Of a DNA stretch of 64,000 nt, positions 23,732 to 37,000 are shown piece after piece. The number at the start of each line of letters is the position of its first letter. Within the stretch, counting starts at the first letter, position 1. This DNA is from Schizonepeta tenuifolia. Its lineage: Eukaryota > Streptophyta > Magnoliopsida > Lamiales > Lamiaceae. A model generated the notes under the pieces. It was not told where the DNA came from and searched no databases. It saw only the letters and a list, made by a program, of their open reading frames with translations. The position numbers and the translations under genes were made by a program. Location of the stretch: NCBI GenBank assembly GCA_029490685.1, contig CM055959.1, positions 46,830,096-46,894,095 on the forward strand. The letters run 5' to 3'.

Positions 23732-26463
23732 TGGGTTGATGATCACTAGTTTGACTAAGCAATAATTTCCGCACTTTAACGGGCTATTGTAGCACTAGTA
23801 ACGAGTATCGTATCCTCAAGGACTATTGGATCGAATTTATATTGGAAACGAAGTTTATGCACCTTTCTACTATTCAAGCTTTGCAACCATCATGAATATT
23901 GATTAATTAAAACACTTAAACATAAGAACAAAACAAATAAGCAAGCAAATAAGCAAATTCAAGTAACAAACGATTAATAAACGAATAAGGACCAAATTGG
24001 AAATAGAGTTGGTTCTAGGGATTCAATCCGATTTTAGATGGCTAGATCGAGACTTCCTAATTCATGCAACCAAATTTTAATCTCCTAATTGAGAAGCAAT
24101 CACAAAACCATTCACTATTCTCTCTCGACAAATAGAAAAATTAGATCAACTCGACGACTCTCTCAGCTAAGACTCGAGACGATGAATTAACTCCAAAAAG
24201 ATCATAGTATCAGGCTTCCATGCATGCAATCTCACCTCCTAAATCTCAAAAGCAATACATGATGTGCAATTTGATTTCCATGCATGTAAAAACCTACTAA
24301 GAATTTTTACAAACATTTGACATGCAAGAAAGGTGATCAACAATTCCCATATGAAATTAAGCTTAAAATCCACATTCAATTAGAAGAAGGCAATAAGAAT
24401 TAACAAGTTATGATCATTCCATCATCAAATCATCTTAAATCCCCAAAACCAACAAAGAGATTTAGCTAGACATGAATGAAATTAAAGCAAAACAAAGAAA
24501 ATTTAATTGCATAATTGAAAAACTAAGAACCCAATGGAGAAATCTTCAATTAGTCTTCATATCCAACCTTGTTTTACTAATATAATGATTAAAAAGTTAA
24601 TTTAGCCCTAAGAGGAAACTTTGGAAAGTGAAAACTAAGCTAAGGGATGAATGATACACGTTTTGGGGCTGAGCTCTTCTATATATATGGAGGAAAAAAT
24701 GTTAGAGGAGATTAAAATCGCGAAAAGGGCAAAATCATCCAATTTTGGGCGAAAATAAAAAAATCAGCGCCTCATCCTTACAAAACCGGCAGTCCAGGGC
24801 CCAAAATCGCGGTCCGAGCCCCGAGCGCCGATCTAACCGCCTATTCGGGTTTTGGGCGTGAGAGGTGATACAGAGAAAATCGGGGGTTTAGTCGGCGGTT
24901 CACCCCTGAACTGCCGGTTTCTTGATGCAAACCGCCGATTCTCTTCTTCAAGGCGCCGATTCTCAGTTTTAACTCCTTTTCGTCTGATTTTTCACTTTTT
25001 TGTCCCGATTCTTTGACTCCACTCTTCTTCGGCCCTTTTAATCCAGCTTACCATCCCTTGATAGACCTACACACATGCACAAACTCCACCAAACGCGAAA
25101 CCAATCCAAAATAATGAAATCATTCAAAACATGTCACATTTAGAAGGTAAAGCAAGGCAATTAGTGGTAGAAAACACGTTTAGTTGCTACAAAAAAAGTG
25201 TTTATCACTCTCCCAAACAATATATTCAAATAAAGAACATAAACATCGAATGGAGTAACAACTTTGGATCCTAAATGCCTCACATTATACAAACCATTTT
25301 GAAAGCCAAAACCAAGCATTACTAAGATGATTCCACACAAATTAAAAGCATGTCAACCTCAACACTTCAACAATTGAAACTCACAAGGAAGTGTATCTCT
25401 CAACCCTCAAATGAATGGTTATGCACTCAACGAATTCATACAATGCAATCTACTCACCATATGCTTGCAAATCGTCTAATATCTCCATTGCAAAACGAGT
25501 CATGCAAGATCAAGGATCACAAAGGGTTTTCTTTGGGTTGTAATGTAGGTACATTGGTTTAGGAGGGGAAATTTGGCTAAGTGACTTATCAAATTCATTC
25601 ATCAACCTTATATCTACTTCAAAACAAACATGAAATCAATCCATCTTCCTTTCTCACCAAGCACTACTCATTTTTGGACTCAAACAATAAGTTAATTCCC
25701 TTGTACTCCCATTTTCTTCTTTTTCTCATTTCATTCTTTTAATTTCAAGTGAGAGTGTCTAACCAACAGCATAGACTCATTTTTCTTCAACTTTCACTTT
25801 CTTTTCTCTTTTTCATTCATTTTTTTCTTTGAGCTTAAGGGAATATATTTTTTTTTCAAATCAACGAGCCCAAAACTACTACTCAAACCATCATTATTTC
25901 ATTTCTTTTCATTTTTCAAACCTCCCAGGATACCCTTACACACCAATACCCCATTTTCTCCGGTTTGACAAAGAAAGGCAAATTAAGCTCAAAAGGGTTA
26001 ACAATGGAGAATGTGAAGCACAAGGTAGTGTTTAGGATTTGAGGTGACTAACAACGATGGCATAAGATCATCTCCAAGTTCTTGCACAACTAAACATTCT
26101 CTATATAGAACCAAGGCAAGTTCTAGGAGTAGAAATGCATGCATGACCAATCTCACATGAACAAAATGCACAATATGGCAATATAAGGCTCAAATCTCAC
26201 GGGTTTATTCAAAAGTCAAAGAGCCAAGGCCAACACACAATCAATCTATGCAACACCAATCAAGAAATGCTTAATTTCAACCAAATTTTGCAAAAACATA
26301 ACATTATTGAGCCACAAACAATCTCATCATAGCAACTAAACTCAAAATTTTTCCAAAAATTTTCAACAATCAAGCAAACAACTACTTAAAGCTACAAAAC
26401 ACAACTACTCAACCAAACAACTCAAGCAAACCACACACACATATTTACAAGTATTTGTATCCA
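23732..26463 (-). repeat. 3' LTR of Athila element A
   Basis: Bounded by TGGGT at 23732 and ATCCA at 26463 (near-matching inverted tips), 2.7 kb. The right side meets the hairpin/purine tract. The left side falls exactly where MULE coding similarity stops. On the minus strand a TATATATAG box lies at 24688-24680, with a GC-rich block (24962-24785) just upstream of it, so transcription would start near 24650. Only this LTR is visible, so the ends are inferred. Confidence 0.65.
24680..24688 (-). promoter_or_regulatory. Candidate TATA box in the Athila A LTR
   Basis: The minus strand reads TATATATAG about 100 bp downstream of the GC-rich block. It is the only strong TATA word in this part of the LTR. 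Confidence 0.4.
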
Positions 26464-26469
26464 TCTCCC

Positions 26470-26522
26470 CTTCCCCCAAACTTATTCTAAACCGAAGGAG
26501 ATCGAATAAGTTTGGAGGGAAG
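26470..26522 (-). promoter_or_regulatory. Hairpin with polypurine tract before the 3' LTR of element A
   Basis: CTTCCCCCAAACTTATTC (26470-26487) pairs with GAATAAGTTTGGAGGGAAG (26504-26522) around a 16-base loop. On the minus strand the LTR-side arm reads GAATAAGTTTGGGGGAAG and runs into GGGAGA at the LTR border, a good purine tract for plus-strand priming. Confidence 0.75.
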
Positions 26523-26529
26523 AAAAGAA

Positions 26530-28419
26530 TACAAACACAATGGTACCTTAAACTTCATTGGGGAGGTGGAGGCGGGGGCCAATTGTGGCCGTCATTGAGC
26601 TGTTGGGCTTGGAAACTTCGAATGAGCTCCATCATCTCCTGTTGATTAACTTGGTCCTCTTGATGATATCGATCTTGGCACGCATAAAGATCTTGTTGGA
26701 ATGCATCTTGCCTATCGAACCAAGTTTGCTTGAAAGCTGCTTGGTGAGCATATACATCCTGCTAAAAGCTGTCTAGCAGAGCCGCTTGGCGAGCATACAA
26801 ATCCTATTGAAACCTTTCATGCCGAGTGTACAAGCCATCTTTGAATTCATCATATCTCTGATACATCTCGGCTTGGAAACATTGTTGGTTGCCGATTTCT
26901 TGCTGCTGGATCTCATTCATTTCTTGCTGGTGGAGGCGGATAGCTTGAATGTCGTGGCGCATTACTGCAAATTCACTATCCCACTGGGTGCAGTAGTTAT
27001 CAATGTGTTCCACCTGTTCCCCCATGCTAGCGAACTCCTCCCCATAGAAGCTCCCGGACCCCAACGGTCCTCCATACATGTTAGAGGGTCCCGACGACCC
27101 TCCAAAGTCTTGGCAACCTTGGTACCCCTCAATGAAGCTTGACAGTGATCAAAGGCCTGTTGCCTTTGCCCTCTTCTTGCTGGACCTCGTTTTCTTTTCT
27201 CTTGGCCGTCTTCTCCTTCCTCCTCATTATTGGTATCACCATCTCCGGCTTCATCATCACCGCCATTTTCCCCCCGCTATTATCACTTGCATCCACCTCA
27301 ATTCGAGGGTTCCCGGCCGCTAGAATAGCCGTCTCATGGAGTGGTGTATCCAATTTCTAATTTGTTCGTTCACGCAATGTAGTCACATTGGTAAGTGTGG
27401 GGTCGGGCAAGGGAAAGATTTCCACTACCTCCAGTTCTTTCGGCTTTAGCTTTATCTCTTTGTGTTGCCTAAAGAGGTAGGGGCGAGATGCCGAGACAAT
27501 CACTTTCATATTCTTCCATATGACCATGTCGATGCGGAGATTATCCGAAAGTTTTGTCCATTGTGGATATTAAGGACAAAGGGCCATAACATTAGGCGTG
27601 ATGAGGCCACCACAACAAAGAACGCCGCTCTTTCAATTCTTTTGGGCATATAATTGCCGGAAAAGAAATTGTCCCAAGTTGAGTCGTGTGTGGGTAAGTA
27701 TGACCCACATAACTTGAAGCTCGGCACTCCGGCACGAACTATTTTCTCCCCTATGGAAGATAGTATGAGCAAGGATCCGTTGGATCACTCGGAACACGGG
27801 GTTACGGAGAAGGGTAGCCTTGGAACTCCCCGAAGAATAAGGCCTCGTGGCATAAGTCATTGCTTTCCAAAGCTCCCTCGGCTTGAACTCCCTCGACTTT
27901 TGACAATCTCTTCCATCCGGGCAATTGAAAATCTCATTAATTTGCCTCATGGTCATCGTGTGTACTTGATCTCCCAATTGAAAATGCACCGTTTGAGGGA
28001 GCTTGACTTGATTAATAGGAATTGTCAATGTGGAGAGCAACTCCAATGTAGCTCTTGGGCAAGTTGGCCACATGCTCGTCAAAATGGATCTCCATCCAAT
28101 CCGATCAAACATTTCTTTGACATTATCCCATAGGCCGAGATCTTTGAGAGCTTGTTCATCCAGATATTTGCACGAACCGAGCTCCCTTTTTACGAGGGTG
28201 ACAAATAATTCCTTGTGGTCATCTCGACGGAGCACCACGTCAAACACGGAGGGTTTATATGGGCCACTATTCTCCTATCGTCGTCGAGCGGCCGGTTCTG
28301 ATGGTATGTGCTTTAGATATTCGGCTTGGCACTTCGCTTGACGGGAAGTAGATGCCTGTGGGTTTTTCCTTTGGAGGTGGTTCCTCCACTCGTGGACGTT
28401 TCTCCTTGCTTTTCTCCAT
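26530..28419 (-). pseudogene. Env-like / ATHILA-type third ORF of element A, broken
   Basis: The minus-strand ATG at 28419 opens a K/P/E-rich start (MEKSKEKRPRVEEPPPKEK). After stops and a frameshift, 28247-27633 is open for 204 codons with SVFDVVLRRDDHKELF-like lead-in, LGLWDNVKEMFDRIGW and VHFQLGDQVHTMTMRQINEI, the pattern of ATHILA ORF1-type proteins. Later pieces (27353-27129, 27079-26804) include a Q/E-rich, probably coiled-coil segment. I see no signal peptide or membrane span, so 'env-like' refers to position only. The element B insertion site lies 6-10 bp upstream of the ATG. Confidence 0.65.
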
Positions 28420-28429
28420 AGTACCTACT

Positions 28430-30326
28430 TGACACGCACCCGTCGTGTGGTACGATCAAAATACTTGTGTATGCCCCAGACGGACAGTACACGCTCCTAT
28501 GCCCACAACTGGACTGGTTAGTCTTAGCGGTAAGCTAGAATCGATCCCACGGAGAGTGAGGAACTAGTTTACTCTTCAGTTGCACAAGTTTGGTTGTCAC
28601 GATCCAATCCTGTTTATCTGCACAAAATAACTTGGAAACAATCAAATATAAAAGGGGTAAGATTTGGGATAGGTCATGATCATTATTGATATGTTTATTC
28701 GGTCATGGGCATACTGAAGATCCGTCCATGCTTTGTATAAACTCAAGGCATGGCCCAAAGACATTGAGGCGTTTCAAGAGTTTATACTCCACACTTGGGA
28801 TAGTTGAATCCCTTGTAGTCACTTGGTCCGAAGGTCACGCTTCACCCCGGTCACAAGGCCGTGCTTCACTCCTCCTTAGATAGTAGTCATACCCGATCCC
28901 TCAAAGTATGACCCTCACCAACCTTCTCTTCCAAGCTTCTCGGCTCCGCACCTACAGAGTAGACATAACTCGCGGGATATATATTTCCGGTAATGCGTTC
29001 AACCGGTCATCGATATATCTACGATGTGCAAGATGAGTCCCTTGGTCAATAACCATGGCTTGATGCCTCGTCACAGTTAGTGGGTGATTGTTAGAGAAGC
29101 CCAAGACCGAGGAAGGACGCAGTATCCCCTTGCCTGTTCCTCGCCATCCAGCTCTACAACACCATTGAAGGCGCTGCTCAGCTATTCGGTCATAGGCATA
29201 CTGGACGTTGCCGTCTGTCATGCCCTAGCCTTTGCTTGGCATGGTACAGCCCTAATCAAACGGAGATCACCCGTCAGGTTAGGACTGCCCATGAATTCTG
29301 CTCAGATCTCTCCGGAACTACTGGACCCAACCGAAGGCACAAATGCCTCACAAATATTTCACATATCAACCATCAATCATTTCCCCCCACCCAAATCTCA
29401 TCAAGAGAATTACTCACATATAATGAAATACATAATATCGAAGATACATAAACACATGAATAACAGAAAATACGAAATACTGAAATAAGAGGGTACTTAA
29501 GGCAAATTGCCTTGAATTTGTTCTTCACAGCGGAATGTAAAATGAAAGCTGATAAATTGTTTGATGCGTAAATTGTAAAAGAGCTAAAAGTAAAAGTGTT
29601 TCTTGGACTAAAGATTATCGAATGGTAGGGGTACCCAACGTTGTGGCAGCCACACTTGCTGAACTTTTATAGCTGAAATGACAGCAATTGAAACCCTCCA
29701 CTGGTAGACTGAATCGACATGGTTGATTCTTTCCATGTTTAGCTTGATCTTGATTTATCCGTGATTGAGTAGACTAATGATTGGCAATCTCCGATTGATG
29801 GATTGAGGGTGATTAACTGGCTTCCAGATCCTTCTGCACACGGACGCTCCGCAAGATATTGTGCAAATCTTTTCCACGCGTCTTTCCTTCTTTAGCTTCG
29901 GTGGCTGACTGCTGACTTCGGTAATGGTCATACAGTTGCATGCTTTGGTTAGTCTCATACCAAGGTTCTGTTCGTAGACACAGCAACTGCAAGATCTTCT
30001 TTGTTGTTTGATGCATTGCGTTAACACCATGAATGCAAGTGATGAACAACAACTTAGCTTCAAGGTTCACATGAAATCCTCCTTTCAACCTCGCCTCATG
30101 CTTTAGCTGTGCTTCCTTTCCTGTGCTGCATACTCCTTGGTGCAGCCACATTCCTGCAACTGATTGAAAATACTCCAATACTGCTCATTCTGACCATCTT
30201 TCCTCTGTTTGCCTTGGACGAAGTTTCCTTTCCACGAACAACAGCTTCCTTCCCTATACAGACACTAAATACACCAAAAGAACAGGAAAAATAGGGCCAA
30301 GTGGTCCAAAAGTCGAAGACGCATCA
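28430..30326 (-). repeat. 3' LTR of Athila element B
   Basis: Starts TGACACGCACCC and ends GACGCATCA on the plus strand, 1897 bp, aligned end to end with 39570-41464. The inner side meets the hairpin at 30327. Confidence 0.92.
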
Positions 30327-30369
30327 CACCTACACACTTAAACCATAATTGCCCTCAAGTATGTAGGTG
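30327..30369 (-). promoter_or_regulatory. Hairpin at the 3' LTR border of element B
   Basis: CACCTACACACTT (30327-30339) pairs with AAGTATGTAGGTG (30357-30369) around a 17-base loop, with one G/T position. On the minus strand the LTR-side arm AAGTGTGTAGGTG touches the LTR start TGATGC, the place of a polypurine tract, although it is less purine-rich than usual. Confidence 0.7.
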
Positions 30370-31438
30370 GATTCACAGAAGACGCCAAGAAGAAAGATGA
30401 ACAAAAAGGAATAAAACTCCAAGACACGAGATTGCGCAGTGACATGAATCAGTTTAAGCATGCATACATCAACCATATTAACATTCCACAAACCCATTGA
30501 GCAAATACATCACATAACAGTTTTAGTAGCTCTCCCTCACACACTCAAGTGTATGGCTAGTGTTTTACTCTCGTCTTATGCTGCATTAACTCTCATATAG
30601 GCTTGTTCATGAATTCATAGTAAATACTTAATTTGGTGCAGATTATCAAAGGATTTTTATTTGGTTGTAAGGGGGCATTCGGAGCAGAGGTAGGGATTTC
30701 TGGATAGTAGTTTAAAACTTGGTTCCAATCATATCGACTAATCTTTTCAGTACTAGTGCTCCCACTCAACCTTTTCTTTCTCTTGTCCTGGGGTTGTTTC
30801 TTTTCTTAGGCATATATTATGTTATGATCAACATTCAGAATTTTACTTTTTTTTTTTTTTCAATTTATGCCTTCCCTTAAAACAAGGTTCTACCCCTTGT
30901 TCTGCGGTGAGCCCTCTTTTCTCAATTATGCTTTTCCACTTTAAGTACTGGTCTACCTTTTCTCTTTTATATAATGTGGGAGGCACACTCTTAATTAACA
31001 TCAAATCAAAGGCTTATGAAAGAAATACTTCGGCTCAAAGTGGTTAGCAAGAGTTAATTATGTTTCAACTTAGTAAGTCTGTGGCTTCTAATCATGAAAG
31101 AACTGCCCTAATCCTCTAAATTGCACCAACCACCTAGAATCCATTAACAAGTTCTAAGATCATTAAGCAGCATAGTCACACCAGAAAATACATGCATAAC
31201 GGCTCAATTCTCACAGGCATGGACTTCAATATGCTCTCTACTGCTAGCAATGCAATGATGCTCATCATACCAATCATACCAGTCAAACCAAACAGCATGC
31301 ATACTTCACACCATTTCATATAACTTGCGCAACACATAAAAAACCTAATCAACACTAGACTCCAACTGACACAATGACACAAAACATAAAAATAATAAAT
31401 GAAAAACAAAACCTAATCTAAAAGTAGGGAGTAGAAAC
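30370..31438 (-). other. Non-coding spacer of element B between third ORF and 3' LTR
   Basis: T-rich on the plus strand (a run of about 17 Ts near 30847), without a credible ORF. This is the usual position of the long 3' untranslated stretch in Athila-type elements. Confidence 0.5.
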
Positions 31439-33448
31439 TTAGTCGTTTTGGTCGGAGGCATCCTCCTCCTCCACTTCAGCCTTTGCCATCAACGCCTCGA
31501 AACCAGTCTTCATGTTTATATGCATCACTGCCATCTCATCTCTTAGCAATGCAACATCCTCACGCAGCTTCTTCAGTTCTGCTACCATGATTGCTACCTC
31601 GCTATCGGTAAAGCGCGGTACCACCTGCTCTCCTTCCCTGCACGGTTCGGCTCTGCCTGCTGTTCCTTCTAGGTAGACCAATGAGTAGTTTTCATGTTCA
31701 TCCACCTCAACAATCCTCCATCTCACGAAGCGCCCTTGATCCAGAAATCTAGTGTCAGCAACTGGAAGATCATCTGTTTTCTTCAAATTAAAATTGGTGA
31801 GATTCTTCGCAAGAATTGTCACCAACGGGCAGAGAGAGAGAGATACTTGTTGTGGTGGGTCACTCCAAACTGAAACTACAAGGCTGCAATGAATTCGAAG
31901 TTCACCATTTTCTTTTCCGCCATGCACCATAGCAGGAATAGCTCTTGCTGAGTTACCACATTCGAGCCTTCCAGGCGGCCATAAGTGTTGTAAGCTAGCC
32001 ACCTGTGGCATATCTGCAGGGCTGGATCTTGAATCTCATTCGATTTGCTGATGTTCTTCACATACTTGTCCTTGGTGGAGATGGAGGACCAGTGGTATTC
32101 AATCTGAGACTTCCATTCGGAGGAGGCCACTGTCTCTGCCTCCTTGTACTCATCCTTATACACCTCCAGTGGCTCGAGTACTCCGAGTTGGATGTTAAAC
32201 TCATTGATAGAGAGAGGGAACATCCTACCCTGCAGTTGAAAGCGCAGGGTATCCGGGGTCTCGATGGTGTAGTTGCCACGGGGTTTGAACTCGACCGTCC
32301 CCATGAACTCCTCCGATAGCTTCTTGTAGGCTAGGTAATTCCATCCCAACACATTCCCCCAGCCTATTCCTTCGAAATACCCCTCTACCTTCTCTTTGAT
32401 TCCAAAACCTTCCAAGCTCTCCGTGAGTAGGAAATACAAAGGGATAATTTCCCTGTTCTGAAGGATAGCATACCGTTGAGTGTCTCTTGGTATGATCGTG
32501 CCAGATGAAGCAGATCGCACCAAACCCTTCTTCTTAATTCCAGCCTTCTTGGTGGTGATGCTTGGTGTAGACTTCCCCAGGGCGGGGATTTTTCCAGAGT
32601 CGAAGTTGTCCCTAGTCTCCGTTTCCTCTTTCTCTTCTTCTTCTGCCACTTTCTCTTCGTCTTTTCTCCACTTCTCCTTCTTTTGCTTTTCCTTTCTCCG
32701 CAGCAGTAGCCTTCCTCATCGTGCTCGTGGTGCCAGTCTTACTCCCTCCTTTGCTTTGTTTGGATCTAGGTGGCAAAGGGGGTTTTGAGACATCCAGCTT
32801 CCTCTTGGCCCCTACTCCCTTCTCCCTGCTCTGTGGTGCTGGTTCGCCTTAGGATTGCACAGGGGAATTTCCCTCTTCCCCTTCTTCCTCCATAGCTTGT
32901 TTCTCCTTCCGTTTGTTTTCTTGTTCCTCCTCCTCATCGTCGAAGGCGGTCTGACCATCCTTATTTAACTGAGAGTTGGAACGAGAAAGGATGGGTTCGG
33001 GAGTTGGTTCTTTTGGTGGGGTTTGCGACACATGGGCTGCTCTCTTCAAGGTGGCTGCAGAGGTTTTCTTCTTCGCTGCGGTGGTAGTCATGGTGTTTTT
33101 AGCTGTAGGTTTCTTCTTTTCTTTCTTCTTAGGCGGCTGGTCCTCCGCCTCTTCCTCAGTTTTATCCTGTCCTTGAATTTCTTCCACCTCCCTTTCACTG
33201 GTGGTTTGCTTTTCCGGCAAATGAACTTGCTCCTGTTTTTCCTCTTCAACAACCAGAGGAGTTGTAGTTTTCTCTGTGCTTTGCATAGGAGTTTATTCTG
33301 AGGTAGCGCTGCGCGTCTTCCTCTTTCTCACTGTCAGCGCAGGTTTTGCAGCAGTAGTACTTTTCTTCCCCGTGATGGCCTGTGTGCTGCCGGAGGCGGT
33401 GTTGCTCTTGGTACTTTTTCTATTCGCAGGTAATTTGACTCTAGCCAT
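31439..33448 (-). pseudogene. Env-like / ATHILA-type third ORF of element B, broken
   Basis: From the minus-strand ATG at 33448 (MARVKLPANRKSTKSN…) the frame is rich in K, T and E, with in-frame stops near 33293 and 32849, then a frameshift. It enters 32649-31876 with IIPLYFLLTESLEGFGIKEK, MGTVEFKPRG, DTLRFQLQGRMFPLSINEF and CHRWLAYNTYGRLEGSNVVT, an ATHILA ORF1-like domain. After a further shift near 31900 it ends in a heptad-rich tail (VAELKKLREDVALLRDEMAV) and an acidic end at 31439. The basic start and the coiled coil suggest nucleic-acid or Gag binding rather than an envelope; no signal peptide or membrane span is seen. Confidence 0.7.
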
Positions 33449-33820
33449 GGTGAATGCAAAGGTTGGAAAATTAAGGTTTTTGGATTGTGAGTGATTGGGT
33501 GTGTGGAGAAAGCAAAACTGACTTCTTAAATTGAGTATTTCGAATGGCAGTTGCAGCAAAGTGGAGAGAGTGGGTGTAATGTGTAGCAGTTATGGAGGAT
33601 GTGGTGGTTTAATGAGGGAGTGTTTAACCGATGAGAGGGTGGAGATGACGGTTATGGAAGCTGAGGAATGATTAAGGAATGAAATCATTACCATATTTGA
33701 AATTCAAATATTGTGCGAAACTCGAAGCGATGCAGTCACTTCCCACGCAGACTGTGTCAGACGCGCTTCCACGTCACTCCTCGGTTAGACATCTCATAGA
33801 TGAAACAATACCATGGGCCT

Positions 33821-33848
33821 CCACCTACACACTTTGCATTGCAAAGTG
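33821..33848 (-). promoter_or_regulatory. Copy of the LTR-border arm plus a short perfect hairpin, upstream of the third ORF
   Basis: CCACCTACACACTT (33821-33834) repeats the arm at 30327-30339. CACTTTGC/GCAAAGTG (33830-33837/33841-33848) forms an 8-bp hairpin with a 3-base loop. It lies about 370 bp before the third-ORF start codon. Function is unknown. Confidence 0.45.
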
Positions 33849-33989
33849 GGTTCAACATTTACCTTGGGCCTCCATTTTCTCTGGCCCATTTTCCCAAAGC
33901 TCTGATTCAGCCCAAGATCACTTAATAAAATAAAAACCTCTAAGTAACGGATGAATATAACGATTGTGGTCATATCGACGACCACTCCT

Positions 33990-34024
33990 GGGTTGCCTCC
34001 CAGTCAGCGCTCTTGTTTATTGTC
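33990..34024 (-). promoter_or_regulatory. Conserved post-pol motif of element B
   Basis: The minus strand reads …ACAAGAGCGCTGACTGGGAGGCAACCC, starting 27 bases after the pol stop at 34051. The same motif occurs at the same distance in element A (42657-42690). Similar GCGCT…GGGAGGCA lines are, from memory, common after pol in Athila/Tat elements. Confidence 0.65.
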
Positions 34025-34050
34025 TTGAGCTCGATGTACCCAAATCTGGT

Positions 34051-37000
34051 TTACTGGTAGACAGGGTCTAGGAGAGAGCATTTCTCATTGCTTTTCTTCA
34101 TCTCAAAGTAGTCGAAGTAGGGTTTCAAATGGTGACCATTCAGCACAAATATATCACTTCCATTTAAGTCGCATACCTCGACACTTCCATTTGGAAATAT
34201 TTTCTTCACGATGTATGACCCTCCCCATTTGCATCTGAGTTTCCCACTCATCAACTTAAATCGAGAATTGAAGAGTAGTACCTTTTGTCCAACCCATAAT
34301 TCCTTCTTGCGGATTTTTGCATCATGATTTTTTCTTGTCCTCTCCTTGTATAAAACTGCATTGTCGTATGACTCCAACCACAATTCCTCTAACTCACTCA
34401 TCTGCAATTTCCTTTCTTCTCCGGCCAAAGTCATACTGAAATTTATTTTCTTGATGGCCCAATATGCTTTGTGCTCCACTTCTACAGGTAAGTGACACCT
34501 TTTTCCAAACACAAGCCTACAGGGTGACATCCCTATTGGGGTTTTGTTGGCAGTTCGGTATGCCCATAACGCTCCCCCAAATAATTACTCCAGTCCTTTC
34601 GGTAGGGTTGGACCACTTTCTCCAATATGCTCTTGATTTCACTGTTCGAAATTTCAGCCTGCCCATTTGCTTGGGGGTGATATGCGGTTGTCACTTTATG
34701 TTTCACCCCCATCCTCTTAGTGAGTGCCTTGATAGTAGCATTACAGAAATGAGATCCCTGGTCACTGATGAGAATCTTTGGAACTCCAAATCTGTTAAAC
34801 ACTTGGTCCTTCAAAAATTCTGCTACCGTATGAGCATCATTACTTGTTGTAGCCTTAGCTTCGACCCACTTAGATACATAATTGACTGCTACCAATATGT
34901 ACTCGTAATGTCCAGACTTAGGGAATGGTCCCATAAAGTCTATTCCCCATACGTCGAAAATTTCCACAGGCATAATAGGCATTTGAGGTATCTCATTCCT
35001 TGCGGTAATGCCCCCAACCATTTGGCACTTCGGACAGCCCTGTACCCATTTCCTTGCATTGGCAAATATCGAAGGCCAATAAAATCCGCTAACCAAGATC
35101 CTCTGTGCTGTTCTTCTTCCACCAAAATGTCCACTGCATGCAGTACCATGGCACATTTCCAAGATTTAAGCGTGCTCATCCTCAGGAACACATCTCCGTA
35201 TAACCTGATCTGTCCCTATCTTCCATAAATGCGGTGCTTTCCAAAAGTAGGAACGAGCTTGTGTGACCAATTTCTGCTTTTCAAATTTGGTCTTCCCTGA
35301 TGGCACTTCTTTTGTAAAAAGATAATTTGTTATATCTGCAAACCATGGCTCCTTATCGGTCAAGGCATACAGAGTCTCCATCCCTATTTGACCATATACA
35401 GCATACAGGTTTTCATCAGGAAAAATGTCCTCTATGGGCTCTCCATAATCCTTGCTCATTTGTAGCCTGCTCAAATGATCTGCCACAAGGTTGGCAGCTC
35501 CTTTCTTATCCCTTATTTCGATGTCAAACTCTTGTAGCAGTAATATCCATCGGATGAGTCGTGGTTTAGATTCCTTCTTCGCCATTAAGTACTTCAAGGC
35601 TGCATGGTCGGTATATATAATTGCCTTGGTGCCCAAAAGATATGATCTGAATTTCTCTATGGCGAACACCACTGCTAACAATTCTTTCTCGGTTGTGGTA
35701 TAGCTGCCCTGAGCTGGATTGAGGGTTTTTGAGGCGTAGTAAATGACATAGCTTTCCTTTCCCTTCTTCTGTCCCAGTACAACTCCAACCACATGATTAC
35801 TGGCGTCACACATAATTTTGAAGGGTATCTCCCAATCTGGGGGTTGTATAATAGGGGCTGACACCAATCTGTCCCTTAGATTAAGGAATGCTTCCTTACA
35901 GTTATCGTCGAAGTCAAATTGAACATCTTGTTGCAACAGTCGAGTCATGGGCTGAGCAATTTTCGCGAAGTCCTTGATGAATCGTCGGTAAAACCCTACA
36001 TGACCAAGAAATGCCCGTATGTGCTTGACCGTAGTTGGATAAGGCAGTTTGGCAATGGAATCGATTTTTGCCTTGTCCACTTTGATCCCCCTTTTTGAGA
36101 TGACATGTCCCAGCACTATACCTTCTTTTACCATAAAATGACACTTCTCATAATTAAGCACCAGGCTTTTCTCCACGCATCTTTTCAATGCCAATTCTAG
36201 GTGGTTAAGGTATGTGTCGAATGAGTCTCCATATACTGTGAAATCATCCATAAACACTTCGATGCAATTCTCCAATAAGTCAGAGAAAATACTCATCATG
36301 CACCTTTGAAAGGTTCCAGGCGCATTGCACAGACCAAAGGGCATTCTTTGATAGGCAAATGTCCCATACACGCATGTGAAAGTTGTTTTCTCTTGGTCTT
36401 CTTGCGCCACAAAAATTTGCATGTATCCCGAGTACCCATCTAGAAAGCAGTAATTGGCACTACCGGCTAGCCGTTCGAGCATCTAATCGATAAAGGGTAG
36501 CGAGAAGTGTCCTTTCGTGTGACCATGTTCAATTTCCTGTAATCTATGCAAACTCTCCATCCCCTTTGCAATCTTGTGGAAACTAGCTCTCCTTTATCAT
36601 TTTCTACACCTGGATCCCTGATTTTTTCGGTACAACATGGACTGGGCTGACCCACTGGCTGTCAAAAATAGGAAAGATAATTCCTAACTCTAGAAGTTTC
36701 AAAATCTCCTTAAGCACCACTTCCTTAATTACAGGATTCATCTTCCTCTGTGAATCTCGCACTGGTCGAGCTCCTTCCTCCAGGTATATATGGTGCATAC
36801 ATTCAGTTGGACTGATTCCCTTAATGTCTGCCAAGGTCCAACCGATGGCTTCTCTATTCTCCCGTAAGACCCTGACCAATCTTTCCTCTTGCACCATTGT
36901 CAGATCTGCACTGATGATTACTTGAAGAGTCTCCTCAGGTCCCAAATAAGCGTATTGCAGATGTTTGGGCAGCTTCTTTAATTCCAAGATCTGTGCTTTC

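Noticed and set aside
27654..28133. 159-codon plus-strand ORF
   Set aside because: It is antisense to the env-like ORF of Athila A, which has the family pattern.
28952..29488. ORFs within the Athila B LTRs (repeated at 40110-40627)
   Set aside because: They occur identically in both LTRs on either strand, carry no domain and lie in non-coding LTR sequence.
34464..35228. 254-codon plus-strand ORF
   Set aside because: It is antisense to the Athila B integrase, which has clear zinc and catalytic motifs on the minus strand.
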